Positions 32,904 to 42,715 are shown, numbered from the stretch's first letter. The stretch: 64,000 bases of DNA from Hyphomicrobiales bacterium (GCA_900467685.1 UBQX01000004.1:62001-126000), one strand, 5' to 3'. Notes: a model not told the origin generated them from the letters alone. A program made the numbers and translations.

Positions 32904-34205
32904 ATGAGTACAGTTGAATACGGAATCGAGCCCGTCGCGATCGACGAACAGCTTGAGGAGCGCGCCAACGAGAGCGTCGAGATCGACCAGATCCGGCCGT
33001 TGCCGCGTATCTCGATCCATGCCTTCTGCGAAAGCGACGACGCGCTGCGCCTGATGGAGCGCTGCAGCCGCGACCGCCGCATGGCAAAGGTCACCTTCAA
33101 GATCAACCACGGCAGCATTGCTGCGGCGGCGAGCATGTTTGCATCCGCTGCGACGCCGAACCTGATCATCCTCGAGACGGCGCTCGGTGCTGAGCGTCTG
33201 TTCGAGGAACTGGGTCCGCTTGCAGAGGTCTGCGATCCGTCGACAAAGGTGATCATCATCGGTCGCCAGAACGACATCGGCCTCTATCGCGAACTGATGC
33301 GCAACGGCATTTCCGAATATCTTGTCTATCCGGTGGGCCTGCCCGACCTCCTCTCTTCCGTTGCCTCGATCTTCGTGGATCCAGAGGCTGAACCGCTCGG
33401 CCGCAGCATTGCCTTCATCGGTGCCAAGGGCGGCGTCGGCTCCTCGACCATCGCTCACAACGCGGCTTTCGGTATCTCGAGCCTGTTTGCTACCGAAACC
33501 ATCCTCGCCGATCTCGATCTTCCGTTCGGCACGGCCAACATCAATTTCGACCAGGACCCTGCGATGGGCATGGCGGAAGCCGTCTATTCGCCTGACCGCC
33601 TGGACGAAATTTTCCTCGATCGTCTGCTGGCTAAATGCACGGACAATCTGTCGCTGCTGGCCGCACCCTCCATGCTCGACCGCGCCTACGACTTCGGCCG
33701 GGACTCGTTCCAGCACGTTGTCGAAGTGCTGGCGCGTTCGGCCCCTGTCACGGTCCTCGACGTGCCGCATGCGTGGAACGACTGGACCCGCATGCTGCTG
33801 TCCGGCGTCGACGAAGTGGTCATTACGGCCGTGCCGGATCTCGCCAATCTTCGCAACGCCAAGAACATGTTCGACGCGCTGAAGAAGCTGCGTCCGAACG
33901 ACAAGCTTCCCCATCTGGTCCTCAACCAGGCCGGTATGCCGAAGCGGGCCGAGATTTCGCCCTCCGACTTCGCCGATCCGCTCGGCGTGCAGCCGATCGC
34001 GGTCATCCCCTTCGAGGTCCAGCTTTTCGGCAATGCGGCCAACAGCGGACGCATGATCGCCGAAATCGACCCCAAGGCACCGGTTTCCGAGACGTTCTCG
34101 CAGATCGCCCATGTCGTCACGGGCCGCACGACGGTCAAGCGCCAGAAGGGCAACAGCCTCACCAAGATGCTGGCGCTGCTCAACCGCTCCAAAAGCAAAG
34201 CATGA
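32904..34205 (+). CDS. cpaE: Pilus localisation ATPase CpaE/TadZ
   Basis: A 433-residue protein. Residues 30-150 look like a receiver-type pseudo-domain (RISIHAFCESDD, then EYLVYPVGLPDLL). Residues about 165-400 are a MinD/ParA-like ATPase with deviant Walker A FIGAKGGVGSSTIAHN, DLDLPFGTANINF and VLDVPHAWNDWT. TadZ/CpaE localises the pilus machine in the cell. In line with the cpa operon order. Confidence 0.95.
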   Translation: MSTVEYGIEPVAIDEQLEERANESVEIDQIRPLPRISIHAFCESDDALRLMERCSRDRRMAKVTFKINHGSIAAAASMFASAATPNLIILETALGAERLFEELGPLAEVCDPSTKVIIIGRQNDIGLYRELMRNGISEYLVYPVGLPDLLSSVASIFVDPEAEPLGRSIAFIGAKGGVGSSTIAHNAAFGISSLFATETILADLDLPFGTANINFDQDPAMGMAEAVYSPDRLDEIFLDRLLAKCTDNLSLLAAPSMLDRAYDFGRDSFQHVVEVLARSAPVTVLDVPHAWNDWTRMLLSGVDEVVITAVPDLANLRNAKNMFDALKKLRPNDKLPHLVLNQAGMPKRAEISPSDFADPLGVQPIAVIPFEVQLFGNAANSGRMIAEIDPKAPVSETFSQIAHVVTGRTTVKRQKGNSLTKMLALLNRSKSKA

Positions 34206-34224
34206 AAAAGACTGGATCTGATTG

Positions 34225-35748
34225 ATGTTCGGCAAAAAGGGAAATGACGGTTTCGGAAAATCCGGCTTCTCGGGAGGCTCGGCTCCTTCCGCGCCGAAGA
34301 CCTATGCACCGGCCGCCCCTGCCGCGCCAGAGCAGCAGGTGATGGTTGCCGCGCCGGAGCCGGCGATGAAGGCTCCGGAACCCCAGCCGGCGCCCATGCG
34401 CGCGGCTGCAACGCCGCCACCGCTGGCGCCCGAACCCGTGCGCCGCCGCACCACCCGCAATTCCGAATATTACGACACCAAGAGCCAGGTCTTTTCCGCG
34501 CTGATCGACACGATCGACCTGTCGCAGCTGGCCAAGCTCGACAACGAGAGCGCGCGCGAGGAAATCCGCGATATCGTCAACGATATCATCACGATCAAGA
34601 ACTTCGCGATGTCGATTGCCGAGCAGGAAGAACTGCTCGAGGATATCTGCAACGACGTTCTGGGTTTCGGCCCGCTCGAGCCGCTTCTGGCGCGCGACGA
34701 TATCGCCGACATCATGGTCAATGGTGCCGGCCAGACCTTCATCGAAGTCGACGGCAAGGTGCAGGAGAGCGATATCCGCTTCCGCGACAACGGTCAGCTT
34801 CTCTCCGTCTGCCAGCGCATCGTGAGCCAGGTCGGCCGCCGCGTCGATGAATCAAGCCCGATCTGCGACGCCCGTCTTCCCGATGGTTCGCGCGTCAACG
34901 TTATTGCCCCGCCGCTCGCCATCGACGGCCCGGCTCTCACCATTCGTAAGTTCAAGAAGGACAAGCTGACACTCGACCAGCTCGTGCGTTTCGGCTCGAT
35001 CACGCCCGAAGGTGCGCAGGTGCTGCAGATCATCGGCCGCGTTCGGTGCAATATCGTCGTCTCCGGAGGTACCGGTTCGGGCAAGACGACGCTTCTGAAC
35101 TGCCTCACGCGTTACATCGATACGCATGAGCGCATCATCACCTGCGAAGACTCGGCCGAACTTCAGCTGCAGCAGCCACATGTGGTGCGTCTTGAAACCC
35201 GTCCGCCGAACATCGAAGGCGAGGGCGAGATCACCATGCGTGACCTCGTCAAGAACTGCCTGCGTATGCGCCCTGAACGCATCATCGTCGGCGAAGTGCG
35301 CGGACCGGAAGTCTTCGACCTTCTGCAGGCGATGAACACCGGCCACGACGGCTCGATGGGCACCATCCACTCCAACAGCCCGCGCGAATGCCTCAACCGT
35401 ATCGAATCCATGATCGCCATGGGCGGCTTCACGCTGCCGGCCAAGACGGTGCGCGAAATCGTCGCCGGTTCGGTCGACATCATCATCCAGGCCACGCGTC
35501 TGCGCGACGGCTCGCGCCGCATCACCCACATTACGGAAGTGGTCGGCATGGAAGGTGACGTCATCGTGACCCAGGACCTCGTCCGCTACGAGATCGAGGG
35601 CGAAGATGCCAATGGCCGCATCATCGGTCGCCACCGTTCAACCGGCATCGGTCGCCCGAATTTCTGGGACCGCGCCCGCTACTATGGCGAGGAAAAGCGT
35701 CTGGCGGCAGCTCTCGATGCGATGGAAGACAAGGCGGGCGCCGCCTGA
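34225..35748 (+). CDS. cpaF: Pilus secretion ATPase CpaF/TadA
   Basis: A 507-residue hexameric ATPase that powers Tad pilus assembly. A Pro/Ala-rich N-terminal tail (residues 15-75) precedes the GspE/VirB11-type core with Walker A VVSGGTGSGKTTLLN, the Asp box ITCEDSAELQL, the Walker B MRPERIIVGEVRGPE and a His box GHDGSMGTIHSNSPRE. Start at ATG 34225; a TTG one codon before is less likely. Nineteen bases follow the cpaE stop. Confidence 0.96.
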   Translation: MFGKKGNDGFGKSGFSGGSAPSAPKTYAPAAPAAPEQQVMVAAPEPAMKAPEPQPAPMRAAATPPPLAPEPVRRRTTRNSEYYDTKSQVFSALIDTIDLSQLAKLDNESAREEIRDIVNDIITIKNFAMSIAEQEELLEDICNDVLGFGPLEPLLARDDIADIMVNGAGQTFIEVDGKVQESDIRFRDNGQLLSVCQRIVSQVGRRVDESSPICDARLPDGSRVNVIAPPLAIDGPALTIRKFKKDKLTLDQLVRFGSITPEGAQVLQIIGRVRCNIVVSGGTGSGKTTLLNCLTRYIDTHERIITCEDSAELQLQQPHVVRLETRPPNIEGEGEITMRDLVKNCLRMRPERIIVGEVRGPEVFDLLQAMNTGHDGSMGTIHSNSPRECLNRIESMIAMGGFTLPAKTVREIVAGSVDIIIQATRLRDGSRRITHITEVVGMEGDVIVTQDLVRYEIEGEDANGRIIGRHRSTGIGRPNFWDRARYYGEEKRLAAALDAMEDKAGAA

Positions 35749-35807
35749 GTGCCGGGCGGCGACGCATATGAAAGCAAGATGAAGAGTGACAACCCGGAGC
35801 GCGCGTA

Positions 35808-36863
35808 ATGTTCGGTTTTGATCCCATGGTTCTGGCGATCGTCGGCCTCGCCGCCATTGCGGCGGCGGCCGTGGCTTATGGCGTGCTCTTCTCCGAAATC
35901 GAAAACCAGCAGAAGACCACCAACCGCTACAAGAAGGTCAAGGCCGCCGAGACCGATACCGTCAAGGTCAAGGCCGCCCGCGACCGCATGGCCGAGGCCA
36001 CGAAGCGCCGTAAATCCATCCAGGATTCGCTGAGCGAACTGGAGAAGAAGCAGGAGCAGAGCAAGAAGGCGGAAACACCGACCCTCAAGGTTCGTCTGCA
36101 GCAGGCCGGCCTGTCGGCCACGGAATCGCAGTTCTACATCGCCAGCGCGGCGCTGGCTGCAGGAACCCTGCTGGTCGGCTTCATCCTCACGGCCGACATG
36201 TCCGGCGCGCCCGCCTTCGATTTTCTGCCCTTCTCCAGCGCCCAGCTCGGTGTCTTTGCACTCGCCTTCGCCATGGGCCTCGGCTTGCCGCGCTTCATCC
36301 TCGGCTTTCTGTTCAAACGGCGCATGAAGAGGTTCCTGAACGAGTTCCCCAACTCGCTCGATATCATGGTGCGTTCGATCAAGTCCGGTCTGCCGCTCAA
36401 CGACGCCGTGCGTCTCATCGCCATGGAAGGCCAGGAGCCGGTCAAGAGCGAATTCCGCCGCGTCGTCGAGGCGCAGCAGATGGGCATGTCGATCGCCGAT
36501 GCCTGCGCGCGCATCAGCGCGACCATTCCTCTCCAGGAGGTCAAGTTCTTCGCGATCGTCATCGGCATTCAGGCCCAGGCGGGTGGCAACCTGTCCGAGG
36601 CGCTGGGCAATCTTAGCCGCGTTCTCCGCGACCGCAAGAAAATGCTCGGCAAGGTGCAGGCGCTGTCCATGGAAGCCAAGGCCTCCGCCGCCATCATCGG
36701 TGCGCTGCCGTTCATCGTCGCCACGCTCGTCTCGATCACCTCGCCGGACTACATCAAGCCCCTCTTCACCGACCCGCGCGGGCACCTCATCCTGCTCGCC
36801 TCCGGGGTCTGGATGTCGATCGGCGTGCTGGTCATGCGCAAGATGATCAATTTCGATATCTAA
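35808..36863 (+). CDS. tadB: Pilus inner-membrane platform protein TadB
   Basis: A 351-residue GspF-domain protein. An N-terminal membrane segment (residues 6-27) and a charged coiled region (about 40-90) precede hydrophobic segments and the GspF core (LPLNDAVRLIAMEGQEPVKS, then EALGNLSRVLRDRKKM). Two membrane segments close the protein. TadB and TadC form the membrane platform over which CpaF turns. Confidence 0.94.
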   Translation: MFGFDPMVLAIVGLAAIAAAAVAYGVLFSEIENQQKTTNRYKKVKAAETDTVKVKAARDRMAEATKRRKSIQDSLSELEKKQEQSKKAETPTLKVRLQQAGLSATESQFYIASAALAAGTLLVGFILTADMSGAPAFDFLPFSSAQLGVFALAFAMGLGLPRFILGFLFKRRMKRFLNEFPNSLDIMVRSIKSGLPLNDAVRLIAMEGQEPVKSEFRRVVEAQQMGMSIADACARISATIPLQEVKFFAIVIGIQAQAGGNLSEALGNLSRVLRDRKKMLGKVQALSMEAKASAAIIGALPFIVATLVSITSPDYIKPLFTDPRGHLILLASGVWMSIGVLVMRKMINFDI

Positions 36864-36955
36864 CTTTCTCCTGAAGCAGGACCGGCCGACCCCTCGAGCG
36901 ATGTCCGGAACTGCTTGAACCGACGGGCGCAGGATCCGCCACAAGGACGATCAGA

Positions 36956-37969
36956 ATGCTTTACGATCTCGCCTCGACAGTGACCAATCCGGGCTTCATC
37001 TTTGCGGTGCTGCTCGGCCTCGCGGTCTTCGGCACGCTCTATGTGGTTGCCGAACCCTATTTCGAGCGCGGCGACCTGCAGAAGCGCATGAAGTCGGTGG
37101 CGACCGAGCGCGAACAGTTGCGTGCCCGCGAACGCGCACGCATGAATGATGCCATCCAATCCAGGGCAAGCCTGCGCGGCAAGGACAACAAGAACGTCCG
37201 CAACATCGTCGAACGGCTCAACCTGCGAAAGGCGCTGGTTGACGACGCGACGATCAACAAGCTGCGCGCCGCCGGTTATCGGTCGCAGAACGCTCTCAAC
37301 ACCTATCTCTTCGCGCGCCTCATCCTGCCCTTCGTCTTCGCCGTTGCCGGCGCGATCTGGATTTTCGTCCTCGACAACCTGACGGATCAGGCGCTGACGA
37401 TGCGGCTTCTCGCCAATCTCGTCTTTGCCTATGCGGGCTTCTACGCACCCATCCTGTTCATCAGCAACAAGATGGGCAAGCGCCAGTCGTCAATTCGAAA
37501 GGCATGGCCCGATGCGCTCGATCTTCTGCTGATCTGCGTGGAATCCGGTGTTTCCGTCGAAGCATCCATGCGCCGCGTGGCGGACGAAATCGGTGCGCAA
37601 TCGCCGGAACTGGCCGAGGAAATCGTGCTGACGACCGCTGAACTCTCCTATCTTCAGGATCGACGCAGCGCATATGAAAACCTTGCCAACCGCACCCAGC
37701 TCGATGCGGTCAAGTCGACCACGCAGGCGCTCATCCAGGCCGAACGCTACGGTACGCCCGTGGCCCAGGCGCTGCGGACGCTGGCACAGGAAAGCCGCGA
37801 CACGCGCATGAACGAGGCCGAGAAAAAGGCCGCCGCCCTGCCGCCGAAGCTGACCGTGCCGATGATCCTGTTCTTCCTGCCGGTTCTGATCGCCGTCATC
37901 CTCGGCCCCGCCGGCATCCGCGTCAGCGATCAGATGAGCGGCACGCAGCAGGAGCAGACGACGCACTGA
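36956..37969 (+). CDS. tadC: Pilus inner-membrane platform protein TadC
   Basis: A 337-residue GspF-domain protein, the usual partner of TadB. A membrane helix near residues 12-30, a charged segment, two further helices (about 115-175), then the core DLLLICVESGVSVEASMRRV and LAQESRDTRMNEAEKKAAAL, and a C-terminal helix. A rho-independent terminator 35 bases downstream ends the operon. Confidence 0.94.
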   Translation: MLYDLASTVTNPGFIFAVLLGLAVFGTLYVVAEPYFERGDLQKRMKSVATEREQLRARERARMNDAIQSRASLRGKDNKNVRNIVERLNLRKALVDDATINKLRAAGYRSQNALNTYLFARLILPFVFAVAGAIWIFVLDNLTDQALTMRLLANLVFAYAGFYAPILFISNKMGKRQSSIRKAWPDALDLLLICVESGVSVEASMRRVADEIGAQSPELAEEIVLTTAELSYLQDRRSAYENLANRTQLDAVKSTTQALIQAERYGTPVAQALRTLAQESRDTRMNEAEKKAAALPPKLTVPMILFFLPVLIAVILGPAGIRVSDQMSGTQQEQTTH

Positions 37970-38003
37970 TCGCGTCGCGAACCCATCCAAACGAGCAACA
38001 AGA

Positions 38004-38033
38004 AAGGCGCTCCGGAAACCGGAACGCCTTTTT
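38004..38033 (+). terminator. Terminator after tadC
   Basis: AAGGCGCTCCGG at 38004-38015 pairs with CCGGAACGCCTT at 38019-38030 with a three-base loop and one mismatch region, then a five-base T run. It lies between the convergent tadC and tadD genes. The minus-strand reading has an A-rich start, so it may also help end tadD transcription. Confidence 0.85.
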
Positions 38034-38088
38034 CAGTCTTGGGAGAGCCTAGGGAGATGGGGCAGCGGGACGGGTTTCCGGCCGGGGC

Positions 38089-38901
38089 TCAACCCTGATC
38101 CTTCAGCGCCTTCCAGGTCGGCTGCTGGCTCATCATGGAGCGCAGATACTTGACGTTGGCCTCGGCCTGGTTGGGCGAAAGCTCCTGTCGGGCGATCTTC
38201 TCGGCTTCGGGATAGCGGCCCTGAAGGCCCACGACGAGCGCGAGATTCTGGCGCACCGAACTGTCGGCGCCGGGCTGCGCCACCGCCTGCCTCAGATAGG
38301 TTTCCGCCGATTTCAGGTCCCTGGTCAGAACATAGGACATGCCGAGGTTTGACAGGACGGACGGGTCGTTCGGCTTCAGGTCGAGAGCTTCGCGATAGCG
38401 CATGCGCGCCTCGGTGGAGCGGCCGAGCTGGTCGAGGATCGCACCCTGCGCCGATTTCAGGCGCCAGTCCGGCAGGTCCGGGCGCTCCGCGCGCGAGATT
38501 GTTTCCAGCGCTGCATCAAGCTGGCCGGCTGCGGCCTGTGCCTTGCCATAGGCGGCCAGAACTTCGGTGTCGCGGGGATGGCGAATGACGACCTGCTGCA
38601 TCACGGCCAGCGCCTGGTCGTTCTTGCCGGTCATGCGCAGGAGATTGGCGTAGTTCAGGCCCGCATTCCGGTCGTCCGGGTTCTTTGCGTAGGCGTCACC
38701 GATCCTGCTCGCGGCAGCATTCAGTTCGGGCGCGGTCATCTCTGTGACCGGCTTCGACAGACCGGTGGGGATCGATCCGGTCTTGATGTTGTCGGTCGAG
38801 CTCGATGTCGTGCAGGATTGCAGCGTCAGCACCGCCGCAAACAGACAGGCGCCCGCCAGCAACCTGCTGCTGTGGATCCGGAAGAGGGTGGATGTGGTCA
38901 T
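38089..38901 (-). CDS. tadD: TadD-like TPR lipoprotein
   Basis: A 270-residue protein. The N-terminal leader ends in a lipobox (LTLQSC, Cys30). Residues about 60-235 contain several TPR repeats (GLNYANLLRMTGKNDQALAV, SNLGMSYVLTRDLKSAETYL and others). Tad loci encode such a pilotin-type TPR lipoprotein that helps the secretin. It converges on tadC, so it is in the locus but transcribed separately. Confidence 0.88.
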   Translation of the reverse strand: MTTSTLFRIHSSRLLAGACLFAAVLTLQSCTTSSSTDNIKTGSIPTGLSKPVTEMTAPELNAAASRIGDAYAKNPDDRNAGLNYANLLRMTGKNDQALAVMQQVVIRHPRDTEVLAAYGKAQAAAGQLDAALETISRAERPDLPDWRLKSAQGAILDQLGRSTEARMRYREALDLKPNDPSVLSNLGMSYVLTRDLKSAETYLRQAVAQPGADSSVRQNLALVVGLQGRYPEAEKIARQELSPNQAEANVKYLRSMMSQQPTWKALKDQG

Positions 38902-39214
38902 GGCGATGCCCCGAGATTCTGGTCTTTTTGCACCGGCCTGAGGGCATACTGAAAACTGCGGCGCAACCTTGACACCAGCAATAGTCTGTTAACCCTAACA
39001 GAGCGTTAACGACTCTGATTCCCAGGCGCTGAAGCGGGACCCCGAAGGTTGCGGATGGCCGGTTCGGTCGGGACAGGGTACACGCAGGTGGGGCAATTCC
39101 GAAAGATGGGCGGCGCGGGACCGCCGGGGATTGTGAGAGAAACTTGAAAGAAGCATCCGGGCGATCCGCGGTCGCCGGGAATTGCTCTGCGCATTGGGAA
39201 AGACACAGATAAAC
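38902..39214. other. Intergenic region between tadD and the aminopeptidase gene
   Basis: 313 bases between divergent genes, so two promoters are expected. A short inverted repeat CTGTTAACCCTAACAG lies near 38986-39001, and a TTAAC follows at 39006-39010. No coding character, RNA gene or longer repeat seen. The small open frames here lack ribosome-binding sites. Confidence 0.5.
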
Positions 39215-40606
39215 ATGGCCCCCTTTCAGTTCATCAAGCGTCACAGCCCCTATAACAGCAAGCTCGGCAAGACGCTGCCGGTCTTCGCGGTGACGCCGGC
39301 GCATATCGAAATCGGGGCCATCGAGGCGACGGCGCTCGAATGGGCGCGCAAGTCGGGCTTCAAGGCCGATACCGGTTCCGTTCTGCTCGTTCCGTCAGCC
39401 GATGGCGCGCTTGGCGGCGCACTGTTCGGCCTCGGCAAGAACCCGGCGGGAACCCCTTTCATGACCGGTCATCTGGCGCGCGCGCTTCCCGAGGGCGAAT
39501 GGCATGTCGAGACGGCTCCGTTGACGGCCAATCGTATCGCGCTCGGCTTCGGCCTCGGCAGCTACCGCTTCGAAACCTACCTGAAGCCGAAACCGCAGGG
39601 CGCAACGCTGCTCATCCCGAAGGACGCAAACGCGACCGACATCAAGCGCCAGATCGCCGGCGTGTTTCTGGCCCGCGACCTCATCAATACGCCGACGAAC
39701 GACATGGGCCCCGATGCGCTGGAAAAGGTGTTCCGCGATCTTGCCGGACACTATGAGGCGAAGGTCTCGGTCATTTCCGGCGACGACCTCTTGAAGAAGA
39801 ATTTCCCGCTGATCCATGCCGTCGGACGCGCGGCCGCCGAAGCGCCGCGCCTGCTCGAAATGCGTTGGGGCGAGGCGGGTGCGCCCAAGGTCACGCTGGT
39901 GGGCAAGGGCGTCACCTTCGACACCGGCGGTCTCGACATCAAGCCCTCCTCCTCCATGCTTCTGATGAAGAAGGACATGGGCGGTGCCGCCAATGTGCTC
40001 GGCCTGGCGCTGATGATCATGGATGCGCATCTCAAGGTCGACCTGCGCGTCCTCGTGCCCGTCGTCGAAAACTCCATCGCCGGCAATGCCTTCCGCCCGG
40101 GTGACATCTACCGCAGCCGCAAGGGACTGACGGTGCAGATCGACAACACGGACGCCGAAGGTCGACTCATCCTGGCCGACGCGCTGGCCTACGCGGACGA
40201 GGAGAAGCCCGATCTGTTGATCGACATGGCGACGCTGACAGGCGCAGCCCGTGTTGCGCTCGGTCCCGATCTGCCGCCCTTCTTCACCGACGATGAAGAT
40301 CTGGCGCATGAACTGGCCGACTCCGCGCTCGAATGCGACGATCCGCTCTGGCGCCTGCCGCTCTATGCCGGCTACGAGGCTGATCTGAAGACCAAGATCG
40401 CCGATCTGACGAACGCGCCCTCCGGCGGCATGGCGGGCGCCATCACGGCAGCGCTCTTCCTCAAGCGCTTCGTGACGCAGACCGAAAGCTGGGCGCATTT
40501 CGATATCTTCGGCTGGTCGCCCAAGGATCGCCCGCACGCGCCGCTGGGCGGCGAGGCTCAAGGCATCCGCGCGATCTATCATCACATCCGCAAGCGGGTG
40601 AAGTAA
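39215..40606 (+). CDS. Leucyl aminopeptidase family protein (M17)
   Basis: A 463-residue cytosolic metallo-aminopeptidase that trims N-terminal residues from peptides. The M17 metal and catalytic blocks are in place: VGKGVTFDTGGLDIKPS near residue 230, MKKDMGGAANVLG after it and NTDAEGRLILADAL near 320. It is shorter than classic PepA (about 500) and of the PepB-like class common in alphaproteobacteria. ATG 39215 chosen; a TTG upstream lacks a ribosome-binding site. Confidence 0.94.
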   Translation: MAPFQFIKRHSPYNSKLGKTLPVFAVTPAHIEIGAIEATALEWARKSGFKADTGSVLLVPSADGALGGALFGLGKNPAGTPFMTGHLARALPEGEWHVETAPLTANRIALGFGLGSYRFETYLKPKPQGATLLIPKDANATDIKRQIAGVFLARDLINTPTNDMGPDALEKVFRDLAGHYEAKVSVISGDDLLKKNFPLIHAVGRAAAEAPRLLEMRWGEAGAPKVTLVGKGVTFDTGGLDIKPSSSMLLMKKDMGGAANVLGLALMIMDAHLKVDLRVLVPVVENSIAGNAFRPGDIYRSRKGLTVQIDNTDAEGRLILADALAYADEEKPDLLIDMATLTGAARVALGPDLPPFFTDDEDLAHELADSALECDDPLWRLPLYAGYEADLKTKIADLTNAPSGGMAGAITAALFLKRFVTQTESWAHFDIFGWSPKDRPHAPLGGEAQGIRAIYHHIRKRVK

Positions 40607-40674
40607 GCGCTATTCCGGGAAAGTGCTGCGCGGTTCCCCTCCGGAATAGCGGCACTAGAAGCGAACGATCGGGC

Positions 40675-41289
40675 TCAATTCTGCTCTATGGCGCGACCGG
40701 TGGATGCCGGTCCGCTGACGCTGGCATCATCCTGACGACCGCGCGTCATGCGGCCGAGAATGTCTTCGCGCCAGACGTGCTTGTGCACGAAGACCATGAG
40801 GACATGCCCGACAACCAGCGCCAGCAGCACCCACCCGGCCGGGCCATGCAGAAGATGCGCAGGCTCCATGAGTGCTTCGTCACGCGTTCCCGGCTGGAAA
40901 ATCGGGAAGCCAAAGACGGCAAAGCCGCGACCACCGCCATAGGCACGCAGCAGAGCCACGGCCGGCACGAAGATCATCAGCGCGTAGAGCGCAACATGAC
41001 CGCCGAGCGCCGCAAGCCCGACCAGGCCATGACCGTGGGGCGGGCGGGTGCGCAGGTTCAGAACGCCCCAGATGGCGCGTAGAACCACGAGGACCAGGAG
41101 TGTGAAGCCGAGCGTATAATGCAAGCCCCAGACGGTCCTTGCGAGCGGCAGTTCGCGATCGATGAAATGGAGGATCGCCGACAGGAACTGTACGGCGAAG
41201 AGGGCAGCCATCAGCCAGTGCAGGGTGCGGCTGACGAGCCCATAACCCTGAGGGCGGTCCCAGATGGAAGCAGTTGTCTGACGGGACAT
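40675..41289 (-). CDS. Cytochrome b561 family protein
   Basis: A 204-residue membrane protein with four hydrophobic helices and the His ligands expected for two b-haems (LHWLMAALF, LHYTLGFTL, HLLHGPAGW, VGHVLMVFVHKHVW). It would carry electrons across the inner membrane from quinol or another donor; the acceptor is not evident. ATG at 41289 has an AGGAG site eight bases upstream on the minus strand. Not linked to its neighbours in function. Confidence 0.9.
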   Translation of the reverse strand: MSRQTTASIWDRPQGYGLVSRTLHWLMAALFAVQFLSAILHFIDRELPLARTVWGLHYTLGFTLLVLVVLRAIWGVLNLRTRPPHGHGLVGLAALGGHVALYALMIFVPAVALLRAYGGGRGFAVFGFPIFQPGTRDEALMEPAHLLHGPAGWVLLALVVGHVLMVFVHKHVWREDILGRMTRGRQDDASVSGPASTGRAIEQN

Positions 41290-41497
41290 GGAAACTCCTG
41301 AATTCGTGAAGCTTTCTGCGGGCAAACAGTCAGACCCGAAGGAAGCGGGGTTCCCCTCCCGAAGGCGATCTGTGATGTTGCATTGCGGAAAACTTGTGGC
41401 GTGCGCGGGCTCGGTTTGGAAACAGACCGTGCTCCCTTGCAAACCGTCGGCGTTACCGCCACAATGATACGGAGCCGAAACATTCGCGGAGCCGCTC

Positions 41498-41848
41498 TTG
41501 TCGCTTGAATTGACGCCCTCGCAGGCCCTTGGGCTGTGGCATGCCGTGTCCCTTTCGCAGGTGCGCTCTGAAGCGCATGACCTGACGCTTCGGCAGATGG
41601 CGATCCTGTTGCAGATCTACCTCGTGCCGCCGCCGCATACCGTGCGGGGGCTGGCCGCGACCCTGAACGTCACCAAGCCTGTCATCACCCGCGCGCTGGA
41701 TACAATGGGAGCCATGGGTCTCGTTGATCGCGTGCGCGACGACAAGGACCGGCGCAATGTCATCATCAAGCGCACGGTGGCCGGCGCCCTCTATCTCGAA
41801 AAGCTCGGCGATGTCGTCATCGCCGAAGCTCGGGAGCTACCCTATTGA
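41498..41848 (+). CDS. MarR-family transcriptional regulator
   Basis: A 116-residue protein, short for MarR, with the winged-helix block from residue 25 (LTLRQMAILLQIYLV) through HTVRGLAATLNVTKPVITRA and DKDRRNVIIKRT. The start is TTG at 41498, preceded by GGAG (41488-41491); an in-frame stop upstream excludes longer forms. Its end overlaps the TTG of the NlpC/P60 gene by four bases, so they form one translational unit. Target genes unknown. Confidence 0.88.
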   Translation: MSLELTPSQALGLWHAVSLSQVRSEAHDLTLRQMAILLQIYLVPPPHTVRGLAATLNVTKPVITRALDTMGAMGLVDRVRDDKDRRNVIIKRTVAGALYLEKLGDVVIAEARELPY

Positions 41849-42708
41849 CTGGAAATCCCGTGACTCTCGACAGACGGCTCAACGCCTACCGGCCAGACCT
41901 TGCCGATGCCCGGCTGGCAGGCCGCGTCGAGGCTTCGCATTTCGTGGAAGGGGAGGGCGGCACGGTGGCAGTGCCTGTCGCCGACCTTCGCCCACGTCCC
42001 GATCTGGCGGCCGGGATCGACACACAGCTCCTTTTCGGCGAGCCCTTGCGCGTCTTCGAGCGCCGGGATGGTTGGGCATGGGTGCAGGCTGAAACCGATG
42101 GATATGTCGGCTATATGGCCGCAGCCGAGCTTGCCTCCCCGGCGCATCAGGTGACGTTCTGGGTCACTCAACCGCGAACCTTCGTCTACCCCGAGCCGGA
42201 TATGAAGCGCCCGCGCGGGCAAGCCTTGTCGATGGGCAGTCGCATCAATGTTGTCGGCGAAGCGGAGACGAGGGGAACGCGCTATCTGACGCTTGCCGAC
42301 GGAGGCTCGGTGATCGCCGCCCATTGCGGGTCGATTGGTGCCAGCACGGGTGACGACTATGTTGCCATCGCCGCTCGGCTTCTGGAAACGCCCTATCTCT
42401 GGGGCGGCAAATCCGCCTTCGGCATCGACTGCTCTGGTCTCGTGCAGCTCTCCATGATGATGGCCGGCAAGACCGCCCCACGCGACAGCGATATGCAGGC
42501 CGCAGGCCTGGGTGAGAAAATCGGCTTTGACGAACTGCGCCGGGGCGACCTCGTCTTCTGGAAGGGCCATGTCGCCATCATGGAAGATAAGGCGACGATG
42601 ATCCATGCCAATGGCCACACGATGAGCGTCGCCCGCGAGGGGCTGAAGGCGGCTGTCGAACGGATCGGCTATCTCTACGGCGCGCCGACGATCTGCCGGC
42701 GGCCGTGA
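41845..42708 (+). CDS. NlpC/P60 cell-wall peptidase with SH3 domains
   Basis: A 287-residue C40-family peptidase. Residues about 40-160 form bacterial SH3 domains (LLFGEPLRVFERRDGWAWVQ). The catalytic domain is C-terminal: FGIDCSGLVQ (nucleophile Cys near residue 196), GHVAIM and HANGHTM supplying His residues. Such enzymes cut the peptide stems of murein. No signal peptide is evident. TTG start overlaps the MarR stop, suggesting the regulator and hydrolase are co-expressed. Confidence 0.9.
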   Translation: MTGNPVTLDRRLNAYRPDLADARLAGRVEASHFVEGEGGTVAVPVADLRPRPDLAAGIDTQLLFGEPLRVFERRDGWAWVQAETDGYVGYMAAAELASPAHQVTFWVTQPRTFVYPEPDMKRPRGQALSMGSRINVVGEAETRGTRYLTLADGGSVIAAHCGSIGASTGDDYVAIAARLLETPYLWGGKSAFGIDCSGLVQLSMMMAGKTAPRDSDMQAAGLGEKIGFDELRRGDLVFWKGHVAIMEDKATMIHANGHTMSVAREGLKAAVERIGYLYGAPTICRRP

Positions 42709-42715
42709 ACGGAAA

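Noticed and set aside
40608-40651. Hairpin CGCTATTCCGG/CCGGAATAGCG between the aminopeptidase and cytochrome b561 genes as a terminator
   Set aside because: The arms are perfect over 11 bases, but the loop is over 20 bases long and there is no T run on either strand.
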